Shown here piece after piece: positions 15,941-24,859 of a DNA stretch of 64,000 bases. The stretch is from JBGSKY01 sp041740995. Its GTDB lineage: Bacteria > Planctomycetota > Planctomycetia > Pirellulales > Pirellulaceae. The stretch spans positions 1-64,000 of the forward strand of contig JBGSKY010000192.1 in the NCBI GenBank assembly GCA_041740995.1. The letters are read 5' to 3'. The notes below the pieces were generated by a model. It made no database searches, was not told the DNA's origin, and worked only from the letters and a program-made list of their open reading frames with translations. The first letter of the stretch is position 1; each line of letters opens with the position of its first letter. The translations under genes were made by a program, and so were the position numbers.

Positions 15941-17248
15941 CTAGCTCGTTTTGCCTTCACCCAATCCTAAACGGGATAGCCATCGACTGCCACCATTACT
16001 TGTCGGTTCACGATCGGAAAGTGATTTGTTCGTTTCGCGTTCCAAATCTTTCAAGCGTTCATCGAGCTCCGATCGCTGGCGAGCAAGCTTCGCGCGCTCG
16101 ATTGAGATATCAATTTCGGCCTCACGTTGCTTGTTCTGCCAATGCTCCTGCATCCGGCGCAAGTTCTCGCGTTCTTCGCTGATCAGGTCATCATGATCAA
16201 GCAATTCAGCAACAGCGGCAGCGCCGATCGCGATTGTCTGAGTCGCCGTCGATTGTTCGGACAATAGTCGACGAAGCTCAGCAATCTCTTGATCTCTGCG
16301 CTCGATCTCATTTTGCGTTTGAGCTAAAATTGCATGAATTTCAAGTGATTGCTCCTCGTCAATTTGCGATTGAATCGTATCGTGTTCCAATTGAGCGAGC
16401 AACTTAACTTTCTGTTGGTCCCATGTCAGAAATTCAATTGGATTGATTGCTCCTGGCGATGTTTGCGACACCATCGCGGCCTTCAGATCGTCAATTTCGA
16501 GCCGCAGTTCGACAACCGATTGGCGTTCCTCTAGAAGCTTTTCTCGCAACGATTCTATTTGTGCATCGGTATGCGCTGCATCATTTTCATGTCGAATGAT
16601 CGAGTTCAAGTTAGCATCGTCACGCGCGTGAACCAATTCCTCGGTCAGCTCCTCTACGCGTCGCTGCAACAATTCGTATTCAACGATATCGCCTGATTGC
16701 GATGGCTGGTCACAATTTGTCGTCGCTGCGTCATCTAATTTAGAGGCTTGGTCGCGCTCGAGAAAAGTGACTAAGTCCTCGTATTCTTGGCGGAGGTTGT
16801 TCAGTTGCGAGACAATTAATTCGTGTTCGATCAGCTCGACATAGCCATGGTGGTCGACGGCGAAGTTGTTGATCGCCGCTTCAGTATGGCAACTATTCCC
16901 TTCTGCTTCGCTAGCTCCTGAATCCGAGCGAGAGCGGCAGGTGGCCGTTAGGTCGGCAATTGCGCCCTGGATCTCGTCCAGTGTTTGGCGGAGCGAAGAA
17001 TTATTGTTTTCATTTAGGTCAGCATCCGGTGACTGATTGGATTGTTGGAGCAATTGTTCGAACACAACCGTTTCAACGGCCAGTTCGACATCGCCTGCAC
17101 GATGGGTCAGCGAATCACTGCGGTAGTCGTGCAGCATCTTCAGACGTTTTTTCAGACGCTTAATCGCGAGCTTCTGCGGCGGCGCACTGACCGTCGGTTG
17201 CATTGCCGGATCGTCGCTTTTCGGATTTTTGTCTGGTTGTACTGACAT
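15941..17248 (-). CDS. Coiled-coil hypothetical protein
   Basis: This 435-residue protein is dominated by heptad-like text rich in Glu, Gln, Leu, Arg and Ser. Clear coiled-coil stretches include LLQRRVEELTEELVHARDD, SLREKLLEERQSVVELRLE, QNEIERRDQEIAELRRLL and a C-terminal run with ERENLRRMQEHWQNKQREAE. I see no signal peptide, membrane segment or catalytic motif. The last residues (SRWLSRLGLGEG) form a short non-coiled tail. It is divergent from xseB and upstream of the UbiB-like gene. A structural or scaffolding role is inferred. No family recognised. Confidence 0.82.
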   Translation of the reverse strand: MSVQPDKNPKSDDPAMQPTVSAPPQKLAIKRLKKRLKMLHDYRSDSLTHRAGDVELAVETVVFEQLLQQSNQSPDADLNENNNSSLRQTLDEIQGAIADLTATCRSRSDSGASEAEGNSCHTEAAINNFAVDHHGYVELIEHELIVSQLNNLRQEYEDLVTFLERDQASKLDDAATTNCDQPSQSGDIVEYELLQRRVEELTEELVHARDDANLNSIIRHENDAAHTDAQIESLREKLLEERQSVVELRLEIDDLKAAMVSQTSPGAINPIEFLTWDQQKVKLLAQLEHDTIQSQIDEEQSLEIHAILAQTQNEIERRDQEIAELRRLLSEQSTATQTIAIGAAAVAELLDHDDLISEERENLRRMQEHWQNKQREAEIDISIERAKLARQRSELDERLKDLERETNKSLSDREPTSNGGSRWLSRLGLGEGKTS

Positions 17249-17510
17249 CGTTTTGGGCGGTGGCGATCAGTGAAGATGTATTTCGGGCAGTCGGTGACGG
17301 CCGCCAATTGGAACCTACGCCACGTAAGACGACTTTCAGTCATCAAACAAGCTGTTAAACTGCGAGTTGCAAATGTCCACTAGTCGACTTTTTTGAATAT
17401 TCCGATTTTGACGTTTCGCGCGGCTTGCTTGCAGTTTTGGACATGGCTGGCAGAAGCTGACAAGGTGATCTGCAATCAGTTAACCGACGTTCCCCGTAAG
17501 TTCGATTTCG

Positions 17511-17924
17511 ATGAAACCTAGTAGCGATTCAGAGTCGAAGAATAACAGCAACGCAGCAGATTCGTATACTCGCGAGAGTGAAAACGAATCAGCATCACAA
17601 GAGCTCAATCAAACGGTTAGTTTTGAAGATTCGTTTGCCAAAATCGAAAATATCGTCAAACAGTTAGAGCAGGGGACGTTGGGGCTAGAGCAATCGTTAG
17701 CGATGTACCAAGCAGCCGTCGGACATTTGCGATTTTGCCATAAAAAATTGGCCCAAGCCCACCGCAAAGTTGAGATTTTGCAGAATGTGGAGCTCGATGG
17801 CACAGCCGATTGCATTCCCATGGATGACGAAGCAACTGAATTGAGCGACAAAATCGAGACGCGATCGCGTCGTCGCAGCACGAATTCCAAGAAGCCCCCG
17901 GAAACGCGAGACCTGCTTCCTTGA
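17511..17924 (+). CDS. xseB: Exodeoxyribonuclease VII small subunit
   Basis: XseB forms exonuclease VII with XseA, degrading single-stranded DNA from both ends. The family core is at residues 38-95 (VSFEDSFAKIENIVKQLEQG, LGLEQSLAMYQAAVGHLR, AQAHRKVEIL). It is longer than typical XseB (about 80) because of a Ser/Asn-rich N-terminal tail of about 35 residues and a charged C-terminal tail. xseA is not next to it. It stands before ispA and dxs, the same xseB-ispA-dxs order known from Escherichia coli. Confidence 0.9.
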   Translation: MKPSSDSESKNNSNAADSYTRESENESASQELNQTVSFEDSFAKIENIVKQLEQGTLGLEQSLAMYQAAVGHLRFCHKKLAQAHRKVEILQNVELDGTADCIPMDDEATELSDKIETRSRRRSTNSKKPPETRDLLP

Positions 17925-18177
17925 CCGACCGCTACAGCCCGCAATTTTCCTGGCTTGCCGGTCGCCTGATCCTGATTCGCCGAAAATTCGACACTGGGAA
18001 AACTTGTGTTATCGCGTACAATGGCCAGACAGCCAACGTGACACCACCGACGCTTTTACTCCATCGAACTGGCTGATTAGTTTTCTAAATACGCAGATGC
18101 CTGCTTTTCCGAATCGGTCGTCCGAAAATATTGCTGTGCCAAATAAGGTCGCGGTTGATTCGCCGGCAATCGGTCCG

Positions 18178-19068
18178 ATGAAAAAGAATGCTGACGACAG
18201 GCGGCAACTTTTAAAGCAGTCGGTCGATAACGCGATTCTTGCCGCGATAAAAACATATTGCCATGATTCACCTCGGCGATTGCGAGACGCTATTGAGTAT
18301 TCATGGATGGCGCCTGGTAAAAGGCTCCGGCCCCTGCTGGCCCTTCTGGCATCTGAAGCCATCGGCGGCGATGCGATGGCCGCCCTTCCAGCAGCAGTCG
18401 CGGTCGAAGCGATTCATTGCTATTCGCTAATTCATGACGATTTGCCTGCCATGGACGACGATGATCTCCGTCGCGGGCGTCCTACCTGCCACATCCAATT
18501 TGATGAAGCGACGGCGATTCTTGCCGGTGATGCCTTGCAGCCAATCGCATTTGCCGTGCTAGCCGACGGATATTCAGATCCGACAATCGCGTGCAAGTCA
18601 TCGCGGCTTCTCGCCGAGGCGGCTGGGCCGATGGGCATGGTCGCAGGACAGGCTGACGATATTTTTGCGGAACAAGAAAAGTCTGTAGACAAAGAACTGC
18701 TGTCGCGAATTCACGCACGGAAGACCGGTGCGATGATTCGCGTTTCTGTGGAACTGGGTGCCATTGCCGCGGGTGCGACGGCTTCAGAGTTGGATTTGAT
18801 GAGCCGATTCGGTACTGCGATCGGACTTGCCTTTCAAATCGTCGACGATCTTCTAGACGTTCAAAGCGACGTGGCGACAATGGGAAAACGGACTGGTAAA
18901 GACGCGGCGGCTGGTAAACTGACATACCCTGCCATTTATGGAGTGGACGAGTCTCGCATGGAAGCGGCAAGGCTTATGCAAGTCGCAATCGATGCGCTTG
19001 GCGAATTAAAAGAAACCGATACTGGCCTGCTGGAGCTAGCGCGTTTTGTGGTTCAGAGGAGCAATTAG
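18178..19068 (+). CDS. ispA: Polyprenyl (farnesyl/geranylgeranyl) diphosphate synthase
   Basis: This trans-prenyltransferase condenses isopentenyl diphosphate with allylic diphosphates. It shows GKRLRP (47-52), the first aspartate-rich motif DDLPAMDDDDLRRGRPT (from residue 87) and the second, QIVDDLLDVQSD (from about 221), with the lysine-containing GKRTGKDAAAGKLTYP between them and the C-terminus. ATG 18178 is preferred because it gives 296 residues and puts GKRLRP where it lies in E. coli IspA; the frame also allows ATG 18097 and TTG 18004. It ends six bases before dxs, so the two are almost certainly co-transcribed. Chain length (C15 or C20) is uncertain. Confidence 0.92.
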   Translation: MKKNADDRRQLLKQSVDNAILAAIKTYCHDSPRRLRDAIEYSWMAPGKRLRPLLALLASEAIGGDAMAALPAAVAVEAIHCYSLIHDDLPAMDDDDLRRGRPTCHIQFDEATAILAGDALQPIAFAVLADGYSDPTIACKSSRLLAEAAGPMGMVAGQADDIFAEQEKSVDKELLSRIHARKTGAMIRVSVELGAIAAGATASELDLMSRFGTAIGLAFQIVDDLLDVQSDVATMGKRTGKDAAAGKLTYPAIYGVDESRMEAARLMQVAIDALGELKETDTGLLELARFVVQRSN

Positions 19069-19074
19069 AGAACG

Positions 19075-20979
19075 ATGCACGAAATACTTTCGAAACTCAA
19101 AGACGCCCACTCGTTGCAGAAAATGCCACTCGCTGAGCTTGAAAAGCTGGCTGGTGAAATTCGCAGTGTGTTGTGCAACTTGCTGGCGACTCGAACCGCA
19201 CATTTTGCTTCAAACTTGGGCGTCGTTGAGTTATGTCTGGCGCTGCATAGCGTTTTCGACTTTACTTACGATCGGCTGATCTGGGACACCGGGCACCAGA
19301 TCTATCCCCACAAACTAGTGACTGGACGTTACGACGAATTTTCAACGATCCGGACAAGGGGCGGATTGATGGGTTATCCCAATCCTGCGGAGAGTCCCTA
19401 TGACTTGTTTATGACGGGGCATGCCGGTTGCAGCGTTTCGACAGCACTAGGATTGAAATCTGGTGATGATCTCAATGGTCAATCCAAGCGTAAGTCGATT
19501 GCGGTCATCGGCGATGGAGCATTTCCGTCTGGCATTGTTTTTGAAGCGATGAACAATGCTGGTGAGCTTGAAAAAGATCTAATCGTTATTTTGAACGATA
19601 ACAAGATGTCAATCTGCCCGCGTGTTGGTTCGGTCGCGCGATATCTTGATCGACTTCGAAGTAACACGTTCTATACCGGCTTGAAAAACGAAGTCGTCAA
19701 AGTGCTTAACAAGATGCCGGTGCTTGGCGATCCAACCGAAAGGCTTTTGTCGCAAATCAAAGAGGGCGTCAAAGCTGGTGTCGTCGGTGGAATGATGTTT
19801 GAGGAATTCGGTTTTCATTATATTGGGCCGATCGACGGACACGACATCGCGATTATGCGTAAGTATTTGGAAATGGTCCGTAATCACGCAGGACCGGTTT
19901 TATTGCACGTCGTGACAGAAAAAGGACATGGCTATCAACCGGCAGCCTCAGACCCAGTCTATTTCCACACACCGCCCGCATTCGATGACGAGGAAGGTGA
20001 AGTTCGTTTCAAAAAGACCGTTAGCGAGCCCGCCTTCACAAATTTTGCTCGCGACGCAATGGGCAACTGCATGAGAAGCAATCCATCGGTGACGGTGATG
20101 ACTGCGGCCATGTGCCAAGGCAACAAGCTAGAGCCGATTCGCGATGAATTCCCTGAACGATTTTTCGATGTTGGTATCTGCGAATCGCACGCCGTCGCAT
20201 TCGCAGCCGGACAGGCGAAAGTCGGGCTTCGTCCAATCGTTGCGATTTATTCGACATTCTTGCAACGATCTTACGATCAAGTTTTTCAAGAAGTTTCCCT
20301 TCAAAATTTGCCAGTGACCTTCATGATGGATCGCTCTGGACTAGCCGGCCCAGATGGTCCAACGCATCACGGTGTCTTTGACATTGCTTACCTGCGTCCA
20401 TTTCCAAATTTGACGCTTCTCGCGCCGGCGGACGCGACGGAAGTAGAACCGATGCTGCAATTCTCGTTGGCTCATCAAGGGCCTTGCGCAATTCGTTATC
20501 CCAAGGCGCCTGCAACCGTGATTGAACGCCCCAAAACGCCGATTGTGCTTGGACGCAGCGAAACGATCCAATGGGGAACTGACGGTGCGATTGTTGCCTG
20601 TGGCGCTATGACTCATTACGCTGTCGCGGCGGCCAAACAGCTTGCCGAAGATGGGTTGGATGTTGCGGTCATTAACGCTCGCTTCATCAAACCTCTTGAT
20701 CACGAGATGCTGCAACGTGTCTTCGAACAATGTCGGTTTGTCTTGACAGTCGAAGAAGGGCAGCTCGCTGGCGGATTTGGCAGCGCAGTGCTAGAACACG
20801 CTTGTGCGAATCACTGGGACACGCGAAACCTTAAGATATTGGCGATTCCCGATCGATACATAGAACACAGTGAGCGAGACGATCTGCTGGCTGACCTGGG
20901 CTTGGATGCAAACGGTATCGCAGACGCGGCGCGACAACTTGCGAAACGGTGGATTTCGGCTGACCATGCGAGCGTTTGA
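19075..20979 (+). CDS. dxs: 1-deoxy-D-xylulose-5-phosphate synthase
   Basis: DXS makes 1-deoxyxylulose 5-phosphate from pyruvate and glyceraldehyde 3-phosphate with thiamine diphosphate, the first step of the MEP pathway. The conserved ASNLGVVELCLALH (with H43) and WDTGHQIYPHKLVTGR come first. The ThDP/Mg motif runs from IGDGAFPSG (146-153) to NDNKMSI (from residue 174). The transketolase pyrimidine domain carries MDRSGLAGPDGPTHHGVFD. The C-terminal domain has VEEGQLAGGFGSAV. The length (634) is normal. Coupled to the polyprenyl synthetase upstream, it supplies that enzyme's substrate. Confidence 0.96.
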   Translation: MHEILSKLKDAHSLQKMPLAELEKLAGEIRSVLCNLLATRTAHFASNLGVVELCLALHSVFDFTYDRLIWDTGHQIYPHKLVTGRYDEFSTIRTRGGLMGYPNPAESPYDLFMTGHAGCSVSTALGLKSGDDLNGQSKRKSIAVIGDGAFPSGIVFEAMNNAGELEKDLIVILNDNKMSICPRVGSVARYLDRLRSNTFYTGLKNEVVKVLNKMPVLGDPTERLLSQIKEGVKAGVVGGMMFEEFGFHYIGPIDGHDIAIMRKYLEMVRNHAGPVLLHVVTEKGHGYQPAASDPVYFHTPPAFDDEEGEVRFKKTVSEPAFTNFARDAMGNCMRSNPSVTVMTAAMCQGNKLEPIRDEFPERFFDVGICESHAVAFAAGQAKVGLRPIVAIYSTFLQRSYDQVFQEVSLQNLPVTFMMDRSGLAGPDGPTHHGVFDIAYLRPFPNLTLLAPADATEVEPMLQFSLAHQGPCAIRYPKAPATVIERPKTPIVLGRSETIQWGTDGAIVACGAMTHYAVAAAKQLAEDGLDVAVINARFIKPLDHEMLQRVFEQCRFVLTVEEGQLAGGFGSAVLEHACANHWDTRNLKILAIPDRYIEHSERDDLLADLGLDANGIADAARQLAKRWISADHASV

Positions 20980-21065
20980 TCTAAGCGTCGTCGAAAAACG
21001 GTCGCAGCGATCGATGTTTTGTTAGGCCGTTTATTTGCAATTTGAGTTGAGGCATTCAAATAAAT

Positions 21066-22112
21066 TTGCTTGATGGCCGATCAATTGAAAGCCTTTCCAT
21101 TGTCGAAATCGGTCGTCCATGGGTCAAGTTCGTGCATCGACAAACCCGTTGTATAGCGTCGCGATATCATGGCTCGACCTACATGGATTGCGTCGAGCCG
21201 CTGCGGCAAGCGCGTTCCGCACTGAACGATCCTAAGCTCGATTTGATTATCTGCCATGCTCCAGTTCTGTCGCCCTGGAACCATCGCTGGTGGTTGCGAA
21301 GTATCGGTAGCCGCCGCTTCGTGCGTGGGTATATGCCGCTGACTTCGATGTTGGCACCGCAACTGTTGCGAATCAAACAACGCGTGCCCATTGCTATTGT
21401 CGACATGGAAGATACGCCGTTTTTGCGAAAGGACGATTTGTTCTTACTAGACGCTTGCAAACGATGGTTTAAACGCGAATTGCCAATCGATAGTTGGCGA
21501 GTTTTTATGCGGACGGATCATGATGCAATGCCGACGCGACGCTATCGAATGGTGCGTAAACATGGTCAGCGAATTGAAAAATTCCGTCCAATGTCGTTGG
21601 GACCATCGATCAGCAGTCCAGGCCTATTTCCAACCCAACCGATCGCCAAAACAGCCGACCTTTTTTTTGCTGGCCAGATCGAAGGTTCATCGACCGTTCG
21701 TGTGAATGGATTGAAGCAGCTTGAGAAACTGCGAAACGAAGGCTTTCAAATTGATATCCCAATGGAGCGACTGCCACAACGAGAATTCTACTGGCGAGCC
21801 GCTGCAGCACATCTGGTATGGTCACCTGAAGGGTACGGATGGGATTGTTTCCGGCATTATGAAGCACCGCTTTGCTGGTCTGTTCCGTTAATCAACCAAC
21901 CCTCGATTCAGCGACATGCACCGCTTCTGGATCGGACGCACGCAATCTACTATGACATCGAAGGCGATGGTTTGTGCGTTGCCGTCCGCGAGGCTTTGAA
22001 ACAACGGCAACATCTGTCAAAAATTGCTGCCGACGCTCACGCACATGTGACAGCAAATCACACTCTCGAAGCAATTGTGCACTACATCATCAAAGAGTCG
22101 ATGACTTTATAG
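21066..22112 (+). CDS. Glycosyltransferase-like hypothetical protein
   Basis: This 348-residue protein has no signal peptide. Its second half resembles the nucleotide-sugar-binding half of GT-B or exostosin-like proteins: ADLFFAGQIEGSSTVRVNGL, then LVWSPEGYGWDCFRHYEAPLCWSVPLI, where the FRHYEA/PLI arrangement is typical of donor-binding loops. The first half (DLIICHAPVLSPWNHRWWL, IAIVDMEDTPFL) is less clear. The start is taken as TTG 21066, since no ATG occurs before codon 40; no ribosome site supports it. It may be co-transcribed with dxs, 86 bases upstream. The substrate cannot be inferred. Confidence 0.68.
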   Translation: MLDGRSIESLSIVEIGRPWVKFVHRQTRCIASRYHGSTYMDCVEPLRQARSALNDPKLDLIICHAPVLSPWNHRWWLRSIGSRRFVRGYMPLTSMLAPQLLRIKQRVPIAIVDMEDTPFLRKDDLFLLDACKRWFKRELPIDSWRVFMRTDHDAMPTRRYRMVRKHGQRIEKFRPMSLGPSISSPGLFPTQPIAKTADLFFAGQIEGSSTVRVNGLKQLEKLRNEGFQIDIPMERLPQREFYWRAAAAHLVWSPEGYGWDCFRHYEAPLCWSVPLINQPSIQRHAPLLDRTHAIYYDIEGDGLCVAVREALKQRQHLSKIAADAHAHVTANHTLEAIVHYIIKESMTL

Positions 22113-22313
22113 ATTGACAAACAACTGTCCGGCGAGGTTCAAATGAATCAATGCTCGATCAGCCGCGTTCGATTTGCAAAAGGTTGGAGAGCAGTCGATG
22201 CGGTTTGCGATTGAGCATTTTGCGTCGCAAGTCGGCCCGTCGGTTATACTGACTGAAACTATTGAGAACGCCACTAAATCGCATTTTTGCTCTGTCTGCA
22301 TCGCTTTACTTTT

Positions 22314-24854
22314 ATGTTGAAAGAAGACTTCGAACCAATACCGGGATTTCGACTGGAACGTTTCTTAGGACGTGGTCAGTTTGGTGAGGTTTGGAAAGCG
22401 ACTTCGCCAGGCGGGACGCATGTAGCGCTGAAGTTCTTGAATGTTCGGGAACGCCAAGGCAGAAAGGAATTCCGCTCCGTTCAGAAAATCAAAGGTATTC
22501 GGCATCCGCATCTGGTTCAAACGTACGCCCTCTGGCTGCTAGATGAAGATATGCGCGTCATCGACGATGACGCAGCGTTTGATCCTAGCCAGTCATTGAT
22601 GATGGATACTGCGGACAAAGCCCGTGCCACATTGTTGAGTCCGGTCGCAAAAGAACGTACGCATCGCAAACCTTCAATGCTCGTCATCGCAACCGTCCTG
22701 TGTGACCAAAATTTGATGGAAAGACTCCGTGAATGCCAAGCCGCCAATCAAACCGGCGTGCCAATAGACGAATTGCTTGGCTACATGGAAGACGCTGCCA
22801 AAGCCATCGATTTTCTCAACGCTCCGCGACATGATTTAGGAGACGGTCCAACGTCGATCCATCATTGTGACATCAAGCCTGAGAATCTGATGATCGTCGG
22901 TGATCGTGCGGTCGTCGGCGACTTTGGTGTGGCGAGAATTTTGCGTTCCGGAGGATCAGTAGCCAAAGAGACCTCGATGGGAGGATCTGTCGCTTATATG
23001 CCGCCAGAATCATTTGATAGTCGAACGGAATTCTCTTCCGATCAGTATGCGTTGGCTATCACTTACTACGAACTTCGGACCGGCAAACTACCCTTTGTGG
23101 GAGATTCGGTAGCGCAGGTCATGAAGGCAAAAATTGATGGCACAATCACATTTGCAGAAGTGTCCCCTGCGGAATCGAAAGTGCTCCTCAAGGCGACGTC
23201 GGTACAACCTGACAAGCGTTTCGCAACTGCCAGAGCGTTCGTTGACGCATTACAATCGGCGACAACAAGCAAGTCACGCGAAGGTCAATCATGGGGCTGG
23301 GTTTGGGCGGGTTTCGGTGCGCTGGCCGGAGTCCTACTATTGGCTTTCGGTTTTGTCTTATTTTCAGATCGACTGCGAGAAGAATCCTCGTCAATTGAAA
23401 ACCGTAACTCGTCCATCGACAAGAACGGCTTTTCAGGAATCGAGGGTGAGCTGTTATGGAAACAAGCGATTCATGACTATCGAATTGCTGAGCAAACGGA
23501 TCAAGCATTCGATGCGACTCTGAAAAAACTTGTGCTTGCAGTCAAACAAAGCACATTTCGCCCCATCTTAGTTGAACCGTTAGGCGTCGATTTTTCTCAG
23601 GTCCAGAATCTAGCAAGTGGAAAATCGTTTGATCCATTAGCGCCGGATAAGAAAATCGCGATCAGTCAAGATGGAAGAATTCTAAGCAAGGTAACAGACA
23701 ATAAAGTTCAGCGGATCTTTTTGGATACGGGAACAACAGACCAACTGACGATGGATAAACTTTCGGAGATCGAGCAGTGCACATGGTTCGATGATCAATT
23801 GGTTTTAATAGACGACACATTTAGGGTCTACTTGCTCGATGGATCGAATCTAGACATTGAAGCTGTTAAAGATTCATTGACCGAAATCGTCGGTGGAGCA
23901 GTCGGCAACGAAAGTCGCTGGCTTAACGTGTTGGGAAATGTGCAAGCGATGCTTCTGATCAATGCGACCCCCGAGCGAAAGGTCGGCGCTTTTGGAGCAG
24001 TAGCGCCTGGCTTGTATCGCATCTTTCGTTTAGACCAAAATCAAAATCTCGAAATAGTTCCGCCCAACCAAAAACTGCGATGGCAAGACACGAAATGGCG
24101 ACAAGTTCATCTCGAGTCCGATTCGACCGGAGATTTTTGGAGCATCTTCAATACCTATGAGGACTCGCATTCGAATTTGGTCATCTACGATTATCAGCGG
24201 CACTTAAGCTTTGATCTTTCGGATGATCCGATTCTTGAAAAAATCAGCGAGTTGGAGTCGTTGACTTTCACGGACAAGGGTGACAGTTTTGTTGTGGTCG
24301 GTAATGGAAATCCGTCCAGCGATGCAAACTCGATCCTAGGCTTCGGGCAATACATCAACGATCAATGGAAAATTATCCAATTGACGCTTCCGATTGCATC
24401 TGAAAGTATAGGTTGCGTCCGTGCGATTTCTAAAACCGAGTTTTTGATCGGACAAGGCGTGAAGCTATGGAAGTATCAAAACTTGGGAAGTGACGAAAAT
24501 TGGACACGTGAAGCCGTTGCTGATTTCGAAGCCTTTGGCGACGGAAAAGCAATACGAGCGATCAACGAACTCGATAACAAGTGGTTGATATTAGGACACG
24601 AATCCGGTGAAACAAGCGTCTGTTTAATCGCCGCGGAAGATCAGAGCGATCCGATGATGATTTGCACTAAAATCAACAGTACGATACGACGGATTTTCCT
24701 TGCTGGCGATAAACAAAACCGACTTGTAATCGTCGCAGAAGATGGATCGGTCGCTTGGTTTGATGCCGACGAAGTACGTTTGACCGCCGCTGCATGCGAG
24801 CAAGCGGAGGTCAAGCCAATCGCTGCCACGGAAGTGGTGTCGAATTCGCTCTGA
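22314..24854 (+). CDS. Transmembrane serine/threonine protein kinase
   Basis: The N-terminal 315 residues are a Hanks-type kinase: glycine loop LGRGQFGEVW, catalytic K40 in VALKFL, HCDIKPENL with D186, DFG at 203-205, and MPPESF activation-segment end. An extra stretch (about 80-120, including ATLLSPVAKERTHRKPS) sits where the hinge is approached, unusual for bacterial kinases. One membrane helix follows (about 329-350, GWVWAGFGALAGVLLLAFGF), then about 490 residues of beta-rich sequence without clear WD40 or TPR repeats, presumably outside the cytoplasm. ATG 22314 is chosen over TTG 22287. A TATACT box at about 22246 could be a -10. It is convergent with the M3 peptidase, five bases apart. 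Confidence 0.92.
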   Translation: MLKEDFEPIPGFRLERFLGRGQFGEVWKATSPGGTHVALKFLNVRERQGRKEFRSVQKIKGIRHPHLVQTYALWLLDEDMRVIDDDAAFDPSQSLMMDTADKARATLLSPVAKERTHRKPSMLVIATVLCDQNLMERLRECQAANQTGVPIDELLGYMEDAAKAIDFLNAPRHDLGDGPTSIHHCDIKPENLMIVGDRAVVGDFGVARILRSGGSVAKETSMGGSVAYMPPESFDSRTEFSSDQYALAITYYELRTGKLPFVGDSVAQVMKAKIDGTITFAEVSPAESKVLLKATSVQPDKRFATARAFVDALQSATTSKSREGQSWGWVWAGFGALAGVLLLAFGFVLFSDRLREESSSIENRNSSIDKNGFSGIEGELLWKQAIHDYRIAEQTDQAFDATLKKLVLAVKQSTFRPILVEPLGVDFSQVQNLASGKSFDPLAPDKKIAISQDGRILSKVTDNKVQRIFLDTGTTDQLTMDKLSEIEQCTWFDDQLVLIDDTFRVYLLDGSNLDIEAVKDSLTEIVGGAVGNESRWLNVLGNVQAMLLINATPERKVGAFGAVAPGLYRIFRLDQNQNLEIVPPNQKLRWQDTKWRQVHLESDSTGDFWSIFNTYEDSHSNLVIYDYQRHLSFDLSDDPILEKISELESLTFTDKGDSFVVVGNGNPSSDANSILGFGQYINDQWKIIQLTLPIASESIGCVRAISKTEFLIGQGVKLWKYQNLGSDENWTREAVADFEAFGDGKAIRAINELDNKWLILGHESGETSVCLIAAEDQSDPMMICTKINSTIRRIFLAGDKQNRLVIVAEDGSVAWFDADEVRLTAAACEQAEVKPIAATEVVSNSL

Positions 24855-24859
24855 AAAGT

